Assembly: GCF_900105075.1 (NCBI RefSeq)
Contig: NZ_FNSK01000001.1
Span: forward strand, 2,949,001-3,013,000
Source of the DNA: Rhodobacter sp. 24-YEA-8
GTDB lineage: Bacteria; Pseudomonadota; Alphaproteobacteria; Rhodobacterales; Rhodobacteraceae
Length of the DNA stretch: 64,000 bases
Direction of reading: 5' to 3'
This document shows, in pieces, positions 38,246 to 46,775 of the stretch. Both the position numbers and the translations under genes were made by a program. How positions within the stretch are numbered: position 1 is the first letter of the stretch; each line of letters starts with the position of its first letter. The notes under the pieces are model-generated. The model saw only the letters and a list, made by a program, of their open reading frames with translations. It was not told the origin of the DNA and did not search any database.

Positions 38246-38272
38246 TCCGCCATGGCCCGCGCGCGTCCGCAA

Positions 38273-38530
38273 TCCGGGCGCGCTTGCGATCCTGTAGCAG
38301 ATCGCCTGGCCATCGCGGCGGCCGAAAATGATCCTGTCGCGCCGCAAAAGCGCCAGATGCTGCGAGACAGTCAACTCGCGGAGCCCCAAATACCCTCCCA
38401 GCTGACCTACCGATTTCTCGCCCTCGATCAGGTGGCAGGGAATCAGAAGCCGGTGCCGGTTGTCAGGCGCCCTCAGGAGCGCGCCGGCCTCCTCGGCGGC
38501 GGCGAGCAGGGTCTGAGGGTTCAGGGCCAT
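38273..38530 (-). pseudogene. Decayed ArsR-family regulator
   Basis: The first 86 residues from ATG 38530 match an ArsR-type winged-helix repressor: ALNPQTLLAAAEEAGALLR, RHRLLIPCHLIEGEKSVG, then the recognition region ELTVSQHLALLRRDRI and GRRDGQAICYRIASAP. The usual C-terminal helix (of the kind VLETLYRxYC) is missing; after IASAPG the frame runs antisense into the Cys protein gene. Changes at normally conserved positions (LLIL to LLIP, GxLA to GQLGG) also suggest decay. It may still make a shortened DNA-binding protein, but the long frame to 37682 is probably meaningless. Confidence 0.6.
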
Positions 38531-38607
38531 CGGGGGATGCGCCTGACCCTATCTATATAAAATCGCTGATAAAAACAAAGCGTGCGGCCAAACTGTCACA
38601 AAAGGCC
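38531..38607. other. Short AT-rich gap before the ArsR remnant
   Basis: This 77-base gap on the 5' side of the decayed ArsR gene is AT-rich at 38555-38580 and may hold its promoter. No palindromic operator was seen. Confidence 0.3.
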
Positions 38608-38735
38608 CGAAAACAAAAGCACCCCCGAGGCCGAGGGGGACTCCGGGGGTGAGATCACCGATAACTGGTCCGCCGGTGGGTTGCCGGGAACCAGCAACCA
38701 CCAACCGGCGGCCTGACAGGTTACTCACTGACACG
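38608..38735 (-). ncRNA. Candidate small RNA with two hairpins
   Basis: On the minus strand a TTGACG (38736-38741) could be a -35 box. About 30-60 bases on, a long hairpin forms between 38669 and 38711, with arms CCGCCGG and CCGGCGG extended by GGTTGC/GCAACC. It is followed by a terminator hairpin at 38621-38650. No convincing protein frame accounts for the segment: a 61-residue frame from 38734 has no binding site and reads through the hairpins. The two ordered stems with a T-rich end fit a trans-acting small RNA. I cannot link it to a named family, and a leader of a lost gene is also possible. Confidence 0.45.
38612..38650 (-). terminator. Terminator at the end of the candidate small RNA
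   Basis: Arms ACCCCCGGAG and CCTCGGGGGT pair on the minus strand and are followed by GCTTTTGTTTT. There is no minus-strand gene ending nearby other than the candidate RNA, which is why an RNA gene was considered. Confidence 0.6.
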
Positions 38736-39116
38736 TCAACTCGTTAAGCGCATTGGCAAGGTTCGTGCACAACGACCGCCCAAGGCCCAGACCGCCGGCG
38801 GTCTGAAACTGGAACTCTACGGATCCGGCATACAGACTTATTCCATGGGCCCGGTAAAAGTTAAATTCGCGTGGTTGCCTAGGCAGAACTGCCTATTTCC
38901 TCTTACAGGGCCACTGGCATTCGCCTTACAGGGCCACTGGCATTCGCCGACCGTAGCCTCTAACCTGCCCCGGATCCGGCCCAGCCCCGGAAGCTTGCAA
39001 TAACAGGCAGAAATTTTGCAATCAGGCCCGAGACTTGCGTCACCACAGTGCTGCCCCGGCCCCGCCGAGTCCGCCTTCCGTAGCGTCAACGCGCGCCTGG
39101 ACTGCGGAGGTCGGTG
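38736..39116. other. Region upstream of the histidine kinase
   Basis: About 380 bases without a supported gene. It holds the tandem 23-base repeat (38902-38947), a short inverted repeat GGCAGAACTGCC (38882-38893) just before it, and no clear sigma-70 promoter. It probably contains the promoter of the kinase-regulator-pxp unit. Confidence 0.4.
38902..38947. repeat. Perfect tandem 23-base repeat upstream of the kinase gene
   Basis: Two identical copies, 38902-38924 and 38925-38947, begin CTTACAGGGCC and end TGGCATTCGC. A 23-base period is close to two helical turns, so both copies would face the same side of DNA, as expected for paired regulator sites. It could also be a chance slippage duplication. 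Confidence 0.8.
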
Positions 39117-41489
39117 ATGCGCTATTCGCTGCGGATCCTTCTGGCGCTCTGCCTGGCCGGCCTGCAGCTGATCGCTGTTCTTGCAGTGGTGTTCTCGTCA
39201 TATTTCACCTCGGAAAAGGCGCTGATCGCCCATGCGCGCCACCTGTTGCGCGATGTCGGCACCAATGCGATCGAACATTCCAAGGGCTTCCTGAACCCCG
39301 CCCAGGGCGCCGCCGAACTCGCGGCGCGGCTGGCGCAGAACCAGGTGGTTGCCAGCGATGACCAGGCGCGGCTTGAACAGCTCCTGTTCCAGCAATTGCA
39401 GATCTCGCCGCAATTTGCCGGCCTCTATTTCGGCGGCGAGGATGGCCATTTCGTCATGGTCTCACGCACACCCGATCAGGCAGGGCCGTTCCGCACCAAG
39501 CTGATCACGATTGAAAACGGCGTCCGTCGGATCGAACTGATCTGGCGCCGCGATGATTTCTCGGTCATGGCGCGACGGCTGACCCCGGACGATCCCTATG
39601 ACCCGCGCACGCGCTCCTGGTTCATTCTGGCAAAGAACAGTCTCGGCACGGTCTGGACCGACCCCTATATCTTCTTCTCGTCGCAACAGCCGGGGATCAC
39701 CCTGGCGGCGCCGGTGCTGCGTCCGGTAAAAGGCAAACGTGGGGCCAGCGGCGCGCGAAGGTCGATCTGGGGCGTGGTCGGTGTCGATATCGAGATCAGC
39801 CGCATCTCGGAATTCCTGTCGCGGCTGCAGATCGGCACCTCAGGTAAGGCACTGATTATACACAAGAACGGGGATGTTATCGCGCATCCCGATCTGAACC
39901 TTTTGCGCGTGACCGCCGAAGATGGCTCGTTGCGCTTCGCCAGTATCGGCGAAATCGACGACCCCATTGCGCGCGCCGCCTTTGCGCCGCTGGCAAGCAG
40001 CGGCGAGTTGAAAATCGCCCAGCTCACCCCCTCACAATTCACCTATAAAGGTGAATCCTATGTCTCGACCGTGATGCCGACGATCAGTGGCAAATTGCCC
40101 TGGACCATCGGCGTCTATGCGCCCGAGAGCGACTTTACCGCCTCGATCAAGGACAACCGGACCCAGAATATCTGGATTGCTGTGCTGGTTGCCGCGACCA
40201 CCGGCATTGTCGGGCTTTTGCTGGCCGATTACATCTACCGCCCCGTCCGCGCCTTTGCGGTTCGCAATGCCTTGATTTCTCAGGGTGAAGTCGACACCAC
40301 AAAACCGCCGCCGCGCACCTATAAAGAGCTGGAAAAGGCCAATTCCACCCTGATGCAGCAAATCGTGGCGCGCCGCGAGGCAGAGCGCGAATATGGCCAG
40401 ACTTTCGAGCTTTCGACCCGTGCGATGGCGCAGATCTCGCCGGTGGATGGGTCGATCATCCGCGCCAATGCGAAATTCGCCGAACTGGTCGGCGCCCCTT
40501 CGACCGGGGCGGTGATCGGGCGCAAAGTGACGGATGTCGCGCATCCTGACGATCTTGCGGCCTATGCCTGCGCCGATGGATCGCAGGTGAATGAGACCGG
40601 CGGAGCCGAGGCCAGCCAGGAAATGCGCTGGTTCCGGCGCGATGGCGCGGTGATCTGGGTCAAGCTGAATTCGATCATCATTCGCGATGAGGCGGGCAAG
40701 CCCCTGCATGGCGTGCTGACCGTCGATGACATCACCGAGGAAAAGGCCAGCGCCGGCAGGATCGAGCAACTGAACCGCGACCTCTCTCATATGGCGCGCG
40801 GCAATACGATGGGGCAGATGGCGGCCGGCCTCGCTCATGAGCTGAACCAGCCGTTGACCGCGATCTCGCAAAATGCCGATACCGCCTTGCTGGCGCTGCA
40901 ACTGGGCAAATGGACCGACACCGAGCTGCGCGAGCTTCTGACCGAAATCGAAAGCCAGTCGCTGCGCGCCGGCGATATCATCCGCGCCCTGCGGGGCTTT
41001 ATCCGCAAGGACGAAGGCGCGCTTGCGCCCTTTGATTTCGCTGAACTTCTGGGCCAGACGCTGCGCCTCGTCCAGGCCGAAGCCCGCGATTCCGGCGTAC
41101 GGATCGTCGAGGATCTGGCTGTGCTGCCACCGGTTCTGGGCAACCGGATCCAGGTGGCGCAGGTGTTGGTCAATCTTTTGCGCAATGCCATCGAAGCCAT
41201 TGCCTCTGACAGCGAAAACACGCGCCAGGTGACCGTGACCGTGCGGCCTTTGCTGCAGGACAGCCGCGATATGCTGGTCGTCACAGTCGAGGATACCGGG
41301 CCCGGCGTCAGCGACTCCATCACGCTTTTTACCCAGTTCGATACATCGAAACCCGAAGGGATGGGCCTTGGTCTCTCAATCTGCCGGTCGATCATCGAGG
41401 CGAATGGCGGCACGCTCTGGCATGAAAAGCCGGGGACGCGCGGCGCAAGATTCTGTTTCACGCTGAACACAGCTGCGGAGGCGGTATGA
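39117..41489 (+). CDS. Sensor histidine kinase with Cache and PAS domains
   Basis: The product has 790 residues. A transmembrane helix (about 7-28), a large periplasmic dCache-type domain (about 30-345), and a second helix (about 352-374) are followed by a PAS domain (about 430-550). The HisKA motif GLAHELNQPLTAIS places the phosphorylated His at residue 574. The ATPase domain shows NLLRNAIEAI, VEDTGPGV and GLGLSICRSII. The layout resembles DctB/FixL-type kinases that sense small organic acids or amino acids. I chose the ATG at 39117 over the GTG one codon before because of spacing to GGAGG. It is coupled to the response regulator gene (ATGA). Confidence 0.93.
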   Translation: MRYSLRILLALCLAGLQLIAVLAVVFSSYFTSEKALIAHARHLLRDVGTNAIEHSKGFLNPAQGAAELAARLAQNQVVASDDQARLEQLLFQQLQISPQFAGLYFGGEDGHFVMVSRTPDQAGPFRTKLITIENGVRRIELIWRRDDFSVMARRLTPDDPYDPRTRSWFILAKNSLGTVWTDPYIFFSSQQPGITLAAPVLRPVKGKRGASGARRSIWGVVGVDIEISRISEFLSRLQIGTSGKALIIHKNGDVIAHPDLNLLRVTAEDGSLRFASIGEIDDPIARAAFAPLASSGELKIAQLTPSQFTYKGESYVSTVMPTISGKLPWTIGVYAPESDFTASIKDNRTQNIWIAVLVAATTGIVGLLLADYIYRPVRAFAVRNALISQGEVDTTKPPPRTYKELEKANSTLMQQIVARREAEREYGQTFELSTRAMAQISPVDGSIIRANAKFAELVGAPSTGAVIGRKVTDVAHPDDLAAYACADGSQVNETGGAEASQEMRWFRRDGAVIWVKLNSIIIRDEAGKPLHGVLTVDDITEEKASAGRIEQLNRDLSHMARGNTMGQMAAGLAHELNQPLTAISQNADTALLALQLGKWTDTELRELLTEIESQSLRAGDIIRALRGFIRKDEGALAPFDFAELLGQTLRLVQAEARDSGVRIVEDLAVLPPVLGNRIQVAQVLVNLLRNAIEAIASDSENTRQVTVTVRPLLQDSRDMLVVTVEDTGPGVSDSITLFTQFDTSKPEGMGLGLSICRSIIEANGGTLWHEKPGTRGARFCFTLNTAAEAV

Positions 41490-42139
41490 AAGAGCAGTCG
41501 ATTGGACAGCAGGACCCCGTGGCCGGGCTCACGGTCTTTCTGGTCGATGATGACGAGGCGATCCGCAATTCGCTCGCCCGTGCACTGCAAAAGCGCGATT
41601 ACCGGGTCGAGACATTTGCCTCGGCGGCGGATTTCCTGCTCCGCTATGATGGCGAGGCACCCGGCTGCCTGATCCTTGATTACGGGATGCCGGGGATGAA
41701 CGGGCTGGAATTGCAGGCCTGGCTGGCCAGGGCCGGCCATGACCTGCCGATCATCTTCATCACCGGCCATGGCGGCGTGCCGGAATCGGTGCAGGCGATC
41801 AAGGCGGGCGCGCTGGATTTCCTTGAGAAACCCTTCCGGCAGTCGGTACTGATCGAACGGATCGAGACCGCTTTCGCGATGGTTGCCGAACATCACGCCG
41901 CCCGCGCCGGGACCGAGCGGCTCAGGGCGAAATTCGACCGGCTTACCAGCCGCGAGATGGAAATCGTCAGCCATATGGTGTCAAATCCGTCCGAGACCTC
42001 CAGCAAAGAGGTCGGCGCGCGGCTGGGGATCAGCCCGCGCACGGTCGATCACCACCGGGCGCGGATCCTTGAGAAGCTGCAAATCCGCTCGGTGGCAGAG
42101 CTGATTTCGATGGCGCAACATTTCCTCGCAAAGGGCTGA
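41486..42139 (+). CDS. FixJ-family response regulator
   Basis: The product has 217 residues. The receiver domain (about 15-125) has the acidic pocket DDDE (21-24), the phospho-acceptor Asp65 in LILDYGMPGMNG, the Thr of FITGHGG and the Lys of FLEKPFR. The C-terminal LuxR-type helix-turn-helix (about 148-212) includes LTSREMEIVSHMV and ISPRTVDHHRARILEKL. It is the cognate partner of the kinase, whose gene it overlaps by ATGA. pxpA begins 2 bases after its stop, so it sits in one unit with the 5-oxoprolinase genes and may autoregulate that unit. Confidence 0.94.
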   Translation: MKEQSIGQQDPVAGLTVFLVDDDEAIRNSLARALQKRDYRVETFASAADFLLRYDGEAPGCLILDYGMPGMNGLELQAWLARAGHDLPIIFITGHGGVPESVQAIKAGALDFLEKPFRQSVLIERIETAFAMVAEHHAARAGTERLRAKFDRLTSREMEIVSHMVSNPSETSSKEVGARLGISPRTVDHHRARILEKLQIRSVAELISMAQHFLAKG

Positions 42140-42141
42140 GC

Positions 42142-42906
42142 ATGGGGCAGATCGACCTCAATTCCGACCTCGGCGAAGGCTATGGGCCCTGGACGATGGG
42201 CGAGGATGCCCGGATGCTTGAGCTTGTGACTTCGGCAAATCTGGCCTGTGGTGGCCATGCCGGTGATCCCGAAACCATGTTCACCGCGCTGTCGCTGGCG
42301 GCTTCCCGGAATGTCGTGATCGGCGCCCATCCCGGCTATGCCGACCGGGAGGGGTTTGGCCGGCGGGTGATTCCGATGCAGCCGGCCGAAATCACCCGGA
42401 TGGTGGTGGCCCAGACCGCCGCTTTGCAGGGTCTGGCCGCGCTGGCCGGGGCCGAGATCCGCTATCTGAAACCCCATGGTGCCCTGTCTGGCCTCGCCGC
42501 GGCGGATCCGGTGATTGCCGGCGCCATTGCCGATGCGATTGCCGCGCTGCCGGGCCGCCTTGCATTGCTGGCGATCTCGGGGACGGCGCTGGAAAGCACC
42601 GCGCGCGCGCGCGGCCTTACCGTCTTTTCCGAGATTTTCGCAGATCGCGCTTATCTGCCCAATGGTCAGCTGATGCCGCGCAGCCAGGCCGGCGCCGTGC
42701 TGCATGACGCTGATGAGATTGCCGAACGCCTGATCCGGTTCCTCGACAGCGGTAAGATGCCGGTTGCGGGCGCGGCGCCGATCGCGCTTGATGCGCAGTC
42801 GGTCTGCATCCATGGTGATACGCCGGGCGCCGTCGATCTTGCCGCCGATCTGCGCCAGCGGCTGAGCGCGGCGGGCGTGGCGATCCGTCCCTTCCTGGCC
42901 GCCTGA
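42142..42906 (+). CDS. pxpA: 5-oxoprolinase subunit A (LamB/YcsF family)
   Basis: The product has 254 residues. The signature begins DLNSDLGEGYGPW and continues with SANLACGGHAGDP and KPHGAL. With PxpB and PxpC it opens the ring of 5-oxoproline (pyroglutamate) to glutamate at the cost of ATP. It begins 2 bases after the response regulator and is followed 3 bases later by pxpB. The subunit order pxpA-pxpB-pxpC is complete here. Confidence 0.93.
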   Translation: MGQIDLNSDLGEGYGPWTMGEDARMLELVTSANLACGGHAGDPETMFTALSLAASRNVVIGAHPGYADREGFGRRVIPMQPAEITRMVVAQTAALQGLAALAGAEIRYLKPHGALSGLAAADPVIAGAIADAIAALPGRLALLAISGTALESTARARGLTVFSEIFADRAYLPNGQLMPRSQAGAVLHDADEIAERLIRFLDSGKMPVAGAAPIALDAQSVCIHGDTPGAVDLAADLRQRLSAAGVAIRPFLAA

Positions 42907-42909
42907 GCA

Positions 42910-43605
42910 ATGATGACCGACGCACCCCGCTTTCGTCCCGTCGCCGAACATGGCCTGCTGGTGGAATTCGGCGAGGGCGTCAATACGGCGCTGCATGACC
43001 GCGTGATGGCGCTGGATGCCGTGCTGAACGCCGCACCGCTGCCGGCGATGATCGAAACCGTGCCCGGGAATGCCTGTCTGCTGGTACGTTTCGATTGTCT
43101 GGCGACAGACCATGCCAGCGTGGAGGCAGACATACGTCAGCGGCTCGGCACCGGGCGGCCTCAGGTGCCGGAGGGCCAGCTGCATGACGTTACAGTGTGC
43201 TATGACGCGCCCTTTTCTCCGGATCTCGCTTCGGTAGCAGCGATGACGGGGCAGAGCCCGGAAGCAGTGATCGCCGCCCATCTCGGCGGCGCGTATCAGG
43301 TCAGCCTTTACGGCTTTGCACCGGGCTATGCCTATCTGACCGGCGTGCCGGATTCGATCCGCCTGCCTCGCAAATCCGCTGCCATCCGCGACATCCCGGC
43401 GGGGTCCGTTTTGATCGCGGGTTCGCAATGCATTGTTTCGACACTGAAAATGCCAACCGGATGGTGGATCATTGGCCGTTCGGCCACAAGGATCCTGACG
43501 GCTGATGCGGCCCGCCCCTTTCTCTTCGATCCCGGCGACCGGGTACGGTTTCGCCGTATTCGCCAGGACGATCCGGAAATGGCCCCGGAAATGACCGATG
43601 TCTGA
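42910..43605 (+). CDS. pxpB: 5-oxoprolinase subunit B (KipI-like)
   Basis: The product has 231 residues and matches the allophanate-hydrolase-subunit-1/KipI family. The typical sequence is LYGFAPGYAYLTGVP, followed by PRKSAAIRDIPAGSVLIAGSQ-type sequence, and TGWWIIGRSA. It is the second subunit of the ATP-dependent 5-oxoprolinase. Two adjacent ATG codons (42910, 42913) could start it. Its 3' end overlaps pxpC by 8 bases, so the two are co-translated. Confidence 0.92.
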   Translation: MMTDAPRFRPVAEHGLLVEFGEGVNTALHDRVMALDAVLNAAPLPAMIETVPGNACLLVRFDCLATDHASVEADIRQRLGTGRPQVPEGQLHDVTVCYDAPFSPDLASVAAMTGQSPEAVIAAHLGGAYQVSLYGFAPGYAYLTGVPDSIRLPRKSAAIRDIPAGSVLIAGSQCIVSTLKMPTGWWIIGRSATRILTADAARPFLFDPGDRVRFRRIRQDDPEMAPEMTDV

Positions 43606-44554
43606 GGTCGAACTCTGCCTGCGCTTTGCCGGCCCGCATGTCTCGATCCAGGACGAGGGCAGGCCAGGCTGGGCGCGTTTTGGTGTGCCGCAATCGGGCG
43701 CGATGGACCGGCTCGCCATGCGGGCGGCGAATGCGGCCATCGGGAATGCCCCCGGCACGCCGGTAATCGAGATTTCGCGCGGCGGCGTTCAGATCGGCTG
43801 CGAGGCGGGAGAGATCGCCTTTGCCCTCACCGGCGGTGGTTTCATCCTGGAACATGCCGGCCAGCGCCTGGGATCCTGGTCACGCGGGCTGCTTCGGGCC
43901 GGGGAAACCTTGGTGATCAGGCCTGGCATCTGGGGCAATTGGTGTTATCTGGCCTTTGCCGGGCAAAGCCTGATACCGACCTGGCTGGAGAGCGCCGCCA
44001 CCCATGGGGCTTCCGGCTTCGGAGGTGGCAAACTTGCGATGGGTTCAAAGCTGCATTTTGCCCCTGTCGGGCCGCGCCTGCCTTTGTCGCCGCATATCCC
44101 CTGCCCGATCCTGGCGCGCCCCCGCCATATATTGCGTGTCACGCCCGGCCCGCAGGAGCGTTATTTTCCCGAAAGCACCATCGAGGCGCTCTATGCCGGC
44201 CCCTGGAATGTGACCAGCGCAGCGGATCGGATGGGAACCCGCATTAACGGCCCTGCAATTGCACCGCGTGCGCCGCTTGATATGGCCTCAGAACCGCTCA
44301 CGCGCGGCTCGATCCAGGTGGCAGGGGATGGGGTCGCGACGATCCTCACCGCCGATCATCAGACAACGGGCGGCTATCCCCGGATTGCGACGGTGCTGGA
44401 TTGCGACCTTGACGCCTTCGCGCAGGTGGCGCCGGGCCAGAGGATCGCCTTCGTGCCGGTTACGCCTGGACAGGCCATTGCTTTCGCCCGGCAGCACCAG
44501 TCCGCCTCGGAGCGTTATATTGCGCGCCTCGCTTCCCGGGGTCAGCCGGTTTAG
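43598..44554 (+). CDS. pxpC: 5-oxoprolinase subunit C (biotin-dependent carboxyltransferase family)
   Basis: The product has 318 residues, matching the allophanate-hydrolase-subunit-2 fold. Diagnostic segments are SIQDEGRPGWARFGVPQSGAMD and, later, TSAADRMGTRINGPAI and GDGVATILTADHQTTGGYP. It completes the pxpABC enzyme. It converges with the FliJ-like gene, overlapping by 4 bases at the stops, with no terminator visible between them. Confidence 0.93.
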   Translation: MSEVELCLRFAGPHVSIQDEGRPGWARFGVPQSGAMDRLAMRAANAAIGNAPGTPVIEISRGGVQIGCEAGEIAFALTGGGFILEHAGQRLGSWSRGLLRAGETLVIRPGIWGNWCYLAFAGQSLIPTWLESAATHGASGFGGGKLAMGSKLHFAPVGPRLPLSPHIPCPILARPRHILRVTPGPQERYFPESTIEALYAGPWNVTSAADRMGTRINGPAIAPRAPLDMASEPLTRGSIQVAGDGVATILTADHQTTGGYPRIATVLDCDLDAFAQVAPGQRIAFVPVTPGQAIAFARQHQSASERYIARLASRGQPV

Positions 44555-44889
44555 GGCCTTTTCCTGCCCTCCTGCAGCTGGGCGAGAACCTGATCTCTTC
44601 CAAAAGCCTGTCGCGCTGCCGCAAGCTCTGTGCGCCAGATCACCTCTTGCCGCGCCAATTGCTGGTTCAGTTTTGTCCTGCGCCCGGCCGCCCATGCTTC
44701 ATAGACCAGAAATCTCTGTGCCTCGGTCATATCCGCCATCGCCGCCTCATCCGGAACCCGGTTCAGCGCCGCCAGCCTTTCTCTGACTGCCTCCCGCTCT
44801 GCCGCAGCTTTGGCGAGGCTGGCCGCCCGAAGTTCAAGCACCATGCCGGCCATCCTGCGCAGCCGATGCAGTTTTTCGGCCCGATTCAT
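44551..44889 (-). CDS. FliJ-like coiled-coil flagellar protein
   Basis: The product has 112 residues, nearly all predicted helical and rich in Ala, Arg, Glu and Leu, starting MNRAEKLHRLRRMAGMVLE. Length, coiled-coil character and location directly after flhB fit FliJ-type stalk or escort proteins of the flagellar export ATPase. FliJ sequences diverge strongly, so context is the chief support. It begins 3 bases after the flhB stop and is the last gene of the long operon. Confidence 0.55.
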   Translation of the reverse strand: MNRAEKLHRLRRMAGMVLELRAASLAKAAAEREAVRERLAALNRVPDEAAMADMTEAQRFLVYEAWAAGRRTKLNQQLARQEVIWRTELAAARQAFGRDQVLAQLQEGRKRP

Positions 44890-44892
44890 CGC

Positions 44893-45978
44893 TCATCTCC
44901 GTTTTCTGGCTTTTTCCCTCATCATGGCGGCGAACCGGATCGCCGCCGCCACGGCGGCATAATGTTCGCGCCGGATCTCCTGGCCGATCTCGGTGATCCC
45001 GTAGATTGCCCGCGCGGTGGCAGGATCGCGCCGGATCGGCACCCCGGCCTCCTGCGCGCGTTCCTTTATCCGCGCCGCGATTTCATCGATTCCCTTGGCA
45101 ACACAAACCGGCGCCCCACCCCTGATCCGGTCCCATTTCAGCGCGACGGCGTAATGGGTCGGGTTGACGATCACCACATCCGCGCCCGGCACATCGGCAA
45201 GCATCTGCCGCGTCGCAATTTCCTGCGCGCGGCGCCGGCGATCAGCCTTCATATGCGGATCGCCCTCGCTGTCTTTCATCTCATCGGTCAGGTCTTTCCG
45301 TGTCATCCGGTTGCGCCGCATGAATTCGGCCCGTTGCCAGAGGTAATCCACCGCGCCGATAACAGCGTTGAGCGCGATCAACAGGGCAAGGAAACCGGCA
45401 AGCAGACTGACCAGCAAAAGTGCCACCTGCCCGGCCCCGAGCCGGGTACTGCCAATGATCTGATCGGCGCGGCTGGTCAGAAACAGGGCCAGGGCCAGCG
45501 AAATCAGAACCATTTTCACTGATTTCTTCAGGAAATCGACGAGGCCGCCGCGCCCGAATTTCTGTCCGAAATTGCTGATAATCGAGATCCGGGACATTTT
45601 CATAGTCAGCTTCGACGGTGCAAAAACAAACCCTTTTGACGTAATCAGCCAGATCAGGATCAATGCCGCCGGCACCAGCAGGAGCGCGATGACCGGCCCG
45701 GCCATCGACAGAGCAGCCCTACCGATCACGGCGGCCGCCCCCTGATCGCCGGGCCCCGGCAGGCGGTCGGCCTGATCGAAAAAGGTCGCCGCCACCTCTC
45801 CGGCCCGGGTGATGGCAGCTTTGCCAAAAATGGCGGCGGCCAGCAGAATGCCCGCACCCGCAAGCGCGGTGTGGATATCTTCGGATCTGATCGCATCGCC
45901 CTCTTCCCGTGCCCTTTCCAGCCGGCGGGGAGTGGGGTCGAACTGCTTTTCATCCTGATCACTGTCGGAGCCTGACAT
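44893..45978 (-). CDS. flhB: Flagellar export apparatus protein FlhB
   Basis: The product has 361 residues. An acidic, then basic N-terminus (DPTPRRLERAREEGD) precedes four membrane helices (about 40-60, 92-112, 155-170, 182-210). The cytoplasmic domain carries the self-cleaving NPTH motif at 272-275, which sets the hook-to-filament export switch with FliK. The start is the ATG at 45978, overlapping the fliR stop as TGATG; a GTG one codon earlier was not preferred. It is co-transcribed with fliR and flhA. Confidence 0.96.
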   Translation of the reverse strand: MSGSDSDQDEKQFDPTPRRLERAREEGDAIRSEDIHTALAGAGILLAAAIFGKAAITRAGEVAATFFDQADRLPGPGDQGAAAVIGRAALSMAGPVIALLLVPAALILIWLITSKGFVFAPSKLTMKMSRISIISNFGQKFGRGGLVDFLKKSVKMVLISLALALFLTSRADQIIGSTRLGAGQVALLLVSLLAGFLALLIALNAVIGAVDYLWQRAEFMRRNRMTRKDLTDEMKDSEGDPHMKADRRRRAQEIATRQMLADVPGADVVIVNPTHYAVALKWDRIRGGAPVCVAKGIDEIAARIKERAQEAGVPIRRDPATARAIYGITEIGQEIRREHYAAVAAAIRFAAMMREKARKRR

Positions 45979-46775
45979 CACCAGGGTCCGAACGGGTCAA
46001 GCAGGCGGACGCCCAGGGCATCGTGCCAGCTTTGCAGCAGGAAAGGACTGGCCAGAGCAAGCAGGATCAGGCCGCCAAGGGTCAGGGCCGGCGCTCCGAT
46101 AAAGGTCACCATCAGAGAGGGCATGGCGCGGTTGATGGCCCCGAGCGCAAGATTATAGAGCAATGCCGCGAGGATGAACGGTGCAGAAAGCGTGAACGCG
46201 AGGGAGAAGGCCCGCGCGGTCAGCCCCAGCGCCCAGCGCGAGATCTCGCCCGGATCCGGCAGCTGACCAGCAGGCAAAACTTCATAGGAATAGACCAGCA
46301 GTTCAACAGATCGCGCCAGCCCGCCCATAGAGCAAAACAGAACAAGCCCGCCAAGTGTCAGCAGATTGGAGACGATGGGCTGGGGCTCGGGCCCGGTTCC
46401 GTTGAACATCTGGGCCAGTGAAATCGACTGACCGATCATCGTTCCTGCGGTTTGCAGGCAAAGGATCATCAGGCGCAGCGTGAAACCAAGGAGCAGGCCC
46501 GCGACAAGCTCTGCCGCAATGTTGAGGGGGGTAAAGACGGTGCTTTGCGGATCAGGGCCAAGCAGGCCAGCGGGCGCCTCAAGAACGGCGGGAAACACAA
46601 TCGCCGCGATGACCATTACGGCGGTGATCTTAACCTTTTGTGGCAGGAAGCTTTCGCCCAAACCGGGGAGCAATGCGACCGCCGCGCCGACGCGCAGGAA
46701 AACCAGCGCCGCCTGCCAGATCACCGCCTCTGCGATGCTGAAAACGCCGCTGAGTTGCGCGATCAGGCCGGTCAT
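45978..46775 (-). CDS. fliR: Flagellar export apparatus protein FliR
   Basis: The product has 265 residues with six or so hydrophobic segments. Typical FliR features are ALVFLRVGAAVALLPGLGE near the N-terminus, GFTLRLMILCLQTAGTMIG with SLAQMFNGTG in the middle, and a C-terminal AINRAMPSLMVTFIGAP. FliR helps form the FliP-FliQ-FliR gate of the export channel. It is coupled by ATGA to flhA upstream and overlaps flhB downstream. fliP lies in the divergent operon. fliQ was not found in this window. Confidence 0.95.
   Translation of the reverse strand: MTGLIAQLSGVFSIAEAVIWQAALVFLRVGAAVALLPGLGESFLPQKVKITAVMVIAAIVFPAVLEAPAGLLGPDPQSTVFTPLNIAAELVAGLLLGFTLRLMILCLQTAGTMIGQSISLAQMFNGTGPEPQPIVSNLLTLGGLVLFCSMGGLARSVELLVYSYEVLPAGQLPDPGEISRWALGLTARAFSLAFTLSAPFILAALLYNLALGAINRAMPSLMVTFIGAPALTLGGLILLALASPFLLQSWHDALGVRLLDPFGPW

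Noticed and set aside
37682..38530. 282-residue intact regulator on the minus strand
   Set aside because: Only the first 86 residues match ArsR; the rest is antisense to a gene with an ideal ribosome binding site.
38549..38734. 61-residue minus-strand frame before the ArsR remnant
   Set aside because: It runs through a strong hairpin and a terminator and lacks a binding site; an RNA gene explains the segment better.
38902..38947. CRISPR-like repeat
   Set aside because: Only two copies with no spacer between them. A CRISPR array needs several repeats separated by unique spacers, and no cas genes are present.
42049..43758. 569-residue minus-strand frame over pxpA and pxpB
   Set aside because: The pxp genes on the plus strand are recognisable and tightly spaced; this frame is antisense composition.
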